From Bicyclus anynana (taxonomy: Eukaryota > Arthropoda > Insecta > Lepidoptera > Nymphalidae): DNA of 64,000 nucleotides. Of this stretch, positions 61,246 through 64,000 are shown one piece after another. The notes under the pieces were generated by a model, which was given only the letters and a program-made list of their open reading frames with translations, was not told the DNA's origin and did not search any database. Numbering within the stretch: position 1 is the first letter of the stretch; each line of letters begins with the position of its first letter. The stretch covers positions 7,346,442-7,410,441 of the forward strand of contig NC_069102.1 in the NCBI RefSeq assembly GCF_947172395.1, given 5' to 3'. Both the position numbers and the translations under genes were made by a program.

Positions 61246-61500
61246 GACAGAGACAGATACGGATCGCATATATGGCGGTCGCTAACGGAACCCTAAAAAC
61301 AGAGTGATAACTCCATAGTCTTACTACAAAGCATTCACTTTCCCGTACACGTGTGAAACTTTGCCATAAATTCACCATTCACGATTTATCCAAATGATTG
61401 GTAAACATTTGGACGGAAATACGGATACGTGTAAGCTGAACAACATGTATGATTGAAGTACATTTATGTTCAGGGATGCATCGTTCCACCATTTTTCTAT
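61246..61500. other. No gene seen
   Basis: 61268-61290 (CTAACGGAACCCTAAAAACA) looks like the GGGTTCCG-type transposon end also hinted at 53665. Confidence 0.35.
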
Positions 61501-61560
61501 TAACCGACTTCAAAAAGGAGGAGGTTTTCTAGTTGATCGATATGTTTTTATCACTTTGTT
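61501..61560. mobile_element. Fragment of the AACCGACTTC foldback element
   Basis: TTAACCGACTTCAAAAAGGA, GGAGG, then a divergent stretch. Only one end is present. Confidence 0.6.
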
Positions 61561-61764
61561 TTCAGTTGTAGCAGGGCTTTTTATGACAGAACTACTACTA
61601 TCATACAAAGTTGACGGTGTACAGTCACGTAAGACTTAGGAGTTCGCCTCAGGTTGATGGAAACATATCTGTTACCTGTGTGTGTACCCGTGTCTATCAA
61701 TAAGTTCAAAGTTTTTATTAAACGCAAGCTTATAGAAAAGTCGTGTTTCAGTGTTAATGATTTA

Positions 61765-62434
61765 AAGGCCCTACTCACACATCTGCCGCAGGGGCAATCT
61801 AGGGTGTAGGAGTGGGGATGATCCTTAATTGCATCCTTAATTGTGATGTGTGTAGGCATGCCGGGGCAATTTGGGAGGATGGCCCTGCGGCAGGGCGACA
61901 GGGGCGCGGGACTATCCTTGATCCCTAAGTCGTCCTGCCGTCGTTGCGTGTGTAGCGCGATTGGGGCAATTTCTCAGTCAGTTTGTCAGTAGCTGTCACA
62001 CGGAGTGCACGTACAAACAGCGTAGAATCAAAAAGGCATTCCGCATCAATGTATTTTTTTTTTTCTATAAATGGTGCCACCATTGCAAAAAGCTCTTCAA
62101 AAGAGTCAAAATCCATCCGTAAAAAGTTATTGAAGTCATCTACTTCCAGTTCTTTTATAATATTCATGTGGCATAACTCACATCTTTTTTGTAGCCATTT
62201 CTTCACCCAGTATCACCTTTTACTTTTTTTTTTGAGGTAGCACCACAGAAAGCGCCAAGGCTACTCCAATCTTTTGAGTGGTCGATAATATGGCTGTCAT
62301 TCTCAATACGTGTGCTCAGCTCGGCTTATTCTGGAACACTGCACGGCAGGGAAGTGTGTAGAGATACTTCCGATATCGCCACAATCGCCCTGCACCCTAG
62401 ATTGCCCCTGCGGCAGATGTGTGAGTAGGGCCCT
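61765..62434 (-). mobile_element. PIF/Harbinger non-autonomous element, 670 bp
   Basis: About 42-bp inverted ends (AAGGCCCTACTCACACATCT, GCCGCAGGGGCAATCTAGGG) with one mismatch, and TTA on both sides (61762-61764, 62435-62437). The minus frame 62206-61925 encodes MKKWLQKRCELCHMNIIKEL, EVDDFNNFLRMDFDSFEELF, AMVAPFIEKK and LFVRALRVTATDKLTEKL, the N-terminal region of Harbinger-derived nucleases (FLRMD...FEELL...VxPxI). The catalytic DDE domain is absent. CpG-rich tandem GGGGCAAT motifs sit in the left end. Confidence 0.85.
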
Positions 62435-62437
62435 TTA

Positions 62438-63613
62438 GTAAACGACAAAATTGCTTGGAAATGAAATGTATTACATGACAAGCTACATATTGTTAAATGG
62501 TGATAAACTAAAAAAAGGAAAAGCCTGGCTGAGTGAGCCTATATGCCTCTGGTACCTTTATGTACAGATAGCAGCCCAAGACTTGTTCGCGTGGAATCCC
62601 ATTGAAGTATTTAAATTAGATCATTCTTTCATAAAAAGAAAAAAGTTTTCGTACTGTGACTCCATGGTCCAAAGGTCTTAACAGCAAAAGGAAAAAACAC
62701 TTACCGTTTTAGCTTTTTCTGCTGCTAGGACTGACTGGGAGCCAATATGTTAACATAAGTCACGTCACAGAATGGCCCGCATTTCCTAGAAAACCAGCAT
62801 CAAACCTTCAGGTCCATGGCAAATCTCTAAAATTAAATTTGAACTAAGCCACACCATTTAAAGTCTCTGTCAAGGAACTGTCAGCTCAATTCAGTTTCAA
62901 TTTTGTTACCCTCGAGAAAGATTATTACGTGATATTCGCTTAAGAGTGTGCAATATGTAATTTGGTGGTTACAAATGGTTCTGGATCTCAGATTCTGGAA
63001 AAGGGTAAATGATATTTCAAAGTGTTAGCTTCGTTATGACTATACAAAATACACAATTTGTAAAACTTTTCTCGATAGTTTTTTTGAAAATTTTTTTGAA
63101 AAATACATGTTTTGCTCACATTTTGCTTTTAATCTCAGGAAAAGCAAACTAATTTTCTTAAATTTTTCTTTTGTATACAAAATTAGGTATATATCTTGAA
63201 CATGGCCATTTTGTTTTTCGTTATGTTGTTTAATTTACTTGCAATTAGGTAAAAATGGTTTTGGCGCTCACGTCATAAAATTTGCGTCGCGCGTCAATCG
63301 CTCCGTGCTTTTCACTCACGTGAAAGTCATAATTCGGCGTTTCATTTGCGCTTCGAATTTTATCCATATCGTACCGACGCGCTGCGCGCTCTTAAAAGCT
63401 AAGTTAAAGGAAAATGTACGGCGGCTTGGGGTACGGTGAAAACTTTGTCGGCACGACATTATATCAACCAGCTAAGGTTGCTAGCTGATGAGCTATGACA
63501 GCTTTCGTAGCAGCAGACAGATTTCGTATTAAAGGTGACTTTACGGTACGGAAGCTACAGATTACAATAGTATAGTTTGAAGAATTATCAAAGTAAAAAG
63601 ATTTATTTTTAAA
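62438..63613. other. No gene seen in 1.2 kb
   Basis: The ORFs at 62451 and 63239 are not recognisable. 63255-63440 is locally rich in CG dinucleotides (GCGTCGCGCGTCAATCGC, CGACGCGCTGCGCGC), unlike the AT-rich surroundings. Confidence 0.35.
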
Positions 63614-63805
63614 CTAGCTGATGCCGCGCGGTTTCACCCGCGTGGTTCCCGTTCTCGTAGGAATAAGGGGATAAAATATAGCCTATAGCCTTCGTTGATA
63701 AATGGGCTATCTAACACTGAAATAATTTTTCAAATCGGACCAGTAGTTCCTGAGATTAGCGCGTTCAAACAAACAAACTCTTCAGCTTTATAATATTAGT
63801 ATAGA
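63614..63805 (-). mobile_element. Non-autonomous Helitron, best preserved
   Basis: Minus strand TCTATACTAATATTATAAAG to ACGCGGGTGAAACCGCGCGG, CATCAGCTAG, between A and T. The 3' palindrome CCGCGCGG is intact. Body GGTCCGATTTGAAAAATTAT, ATAGCCCATTTATCAACGAA, CCCCTTATTCCTACGAGAAC. 192 bp. Confidence 0.85.
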
Positions 63806-64000
63806 TTTCATTATTCTAATAAATTTCATTAAAAAGCTAAATTATAATGTTATTTAAGTTTTTTTTTACGGTAGATAAAACTTTTATGGACACAAGTAAC
63901 ACAAAACAAACCAACAGAATCTCTTTTGATTATGTAACAAACATTCAATTTAACTTATGAAAAGTTAGAGTAAAGAATTGAATTCAATAAAGCATCAACA
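63806..64000. other. No gene seen
   Basis: AT-rich window end. Confidence 0.4.

Overview
The window is AT-rich eukaryotic DNA from an insect, most likely a butterfly or moth. Repeat families I associate with lepidopteran genomes occur many times: a tRNA-derived SINE with a (GAT)n tail (SINE-1), a second tRNA-derived SINE with a poly-A tail (SINE-2), short non-autonomous Helitrons that start TCTATACTAATATTATAAA and end CTAG, RTE-clade LINE 3' ends, and BEL/Pao, mariner, PIF/Harbinger and P-like relics. I found no convincing host protein-coding gene, rRNA, functional tRNA or CRISPR array. The region reads as intergenic or large-intron DNA built almost entirely from nested transposons.

Layout. 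1-0.9 kb: diverged tandem array of about 305-325 bp. 1-10 kb: scattered SINEs, Helitrons and an RTE scrap. 10.7-17 kb: two 1.05-kb foldback elements with AACCGACTTC/GAAGTCGGTT ends in opposite orientation, plus SINEs, Helitron ends and RTE. 18.1-18.6 kb: 3' end of a CR1/Jockey-like LINE. 19.37-25.01 kb: a complete, very young BEL/Pao-type LTR element on the minus strand. It has two identical 541-bp LTRs, a 5-bp ATAAT target duplication, a tRNA-Tyr primer-binding site, a polypurine tract and one 966-codon gag-pol ORF whose reverse transcriptase core has been deleted. 25-31 kb: more SINEs, Helitrons and MITEs. 31.1-31.9 kb: mariner relic split by an RTE insertion. 32-40 kb: SINE, Helitron and LINE remnants and one unrecognised possible exon. 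40.7-41.4 kb: decayed P-element-like transposase. 42.8-43.6 kb: third foldback copy. 45.2-45.8 and 61.8-62.4 kb: two small PIF/Harbinger elements with TTA duplications and transposase N-terminal fragments. 49.2-49.5 kb: short TIR element with an 8-bp duplication. 50.9-52.6 kb: palindromic element with arms of about 580 bp whose loop holds a two-exon coding remnant. 55-58 kb: several TIR MITEs and a Helitron loaded with a G-rich minisatellite. 59-64 kb: SINE-2 copies, RTE, Harbinger and a Helitron.

How the parts relate. Nothing here forms a host pathway; the relationships are those of autonomous and parasitic mobile elements. SINE-2 ends in a stem-loop tail shared with the CR1/Jockey-like LINE. 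SINE-1 ends in the same (GAT)n tail as the RTE LINE. Both pairings suggest LINE-SINE partnerships. The BEL element, the palindromic element, the Harbinger elements and the Helitrons look non-autonomous and would have needed enzymes from elsewhere in the genome.
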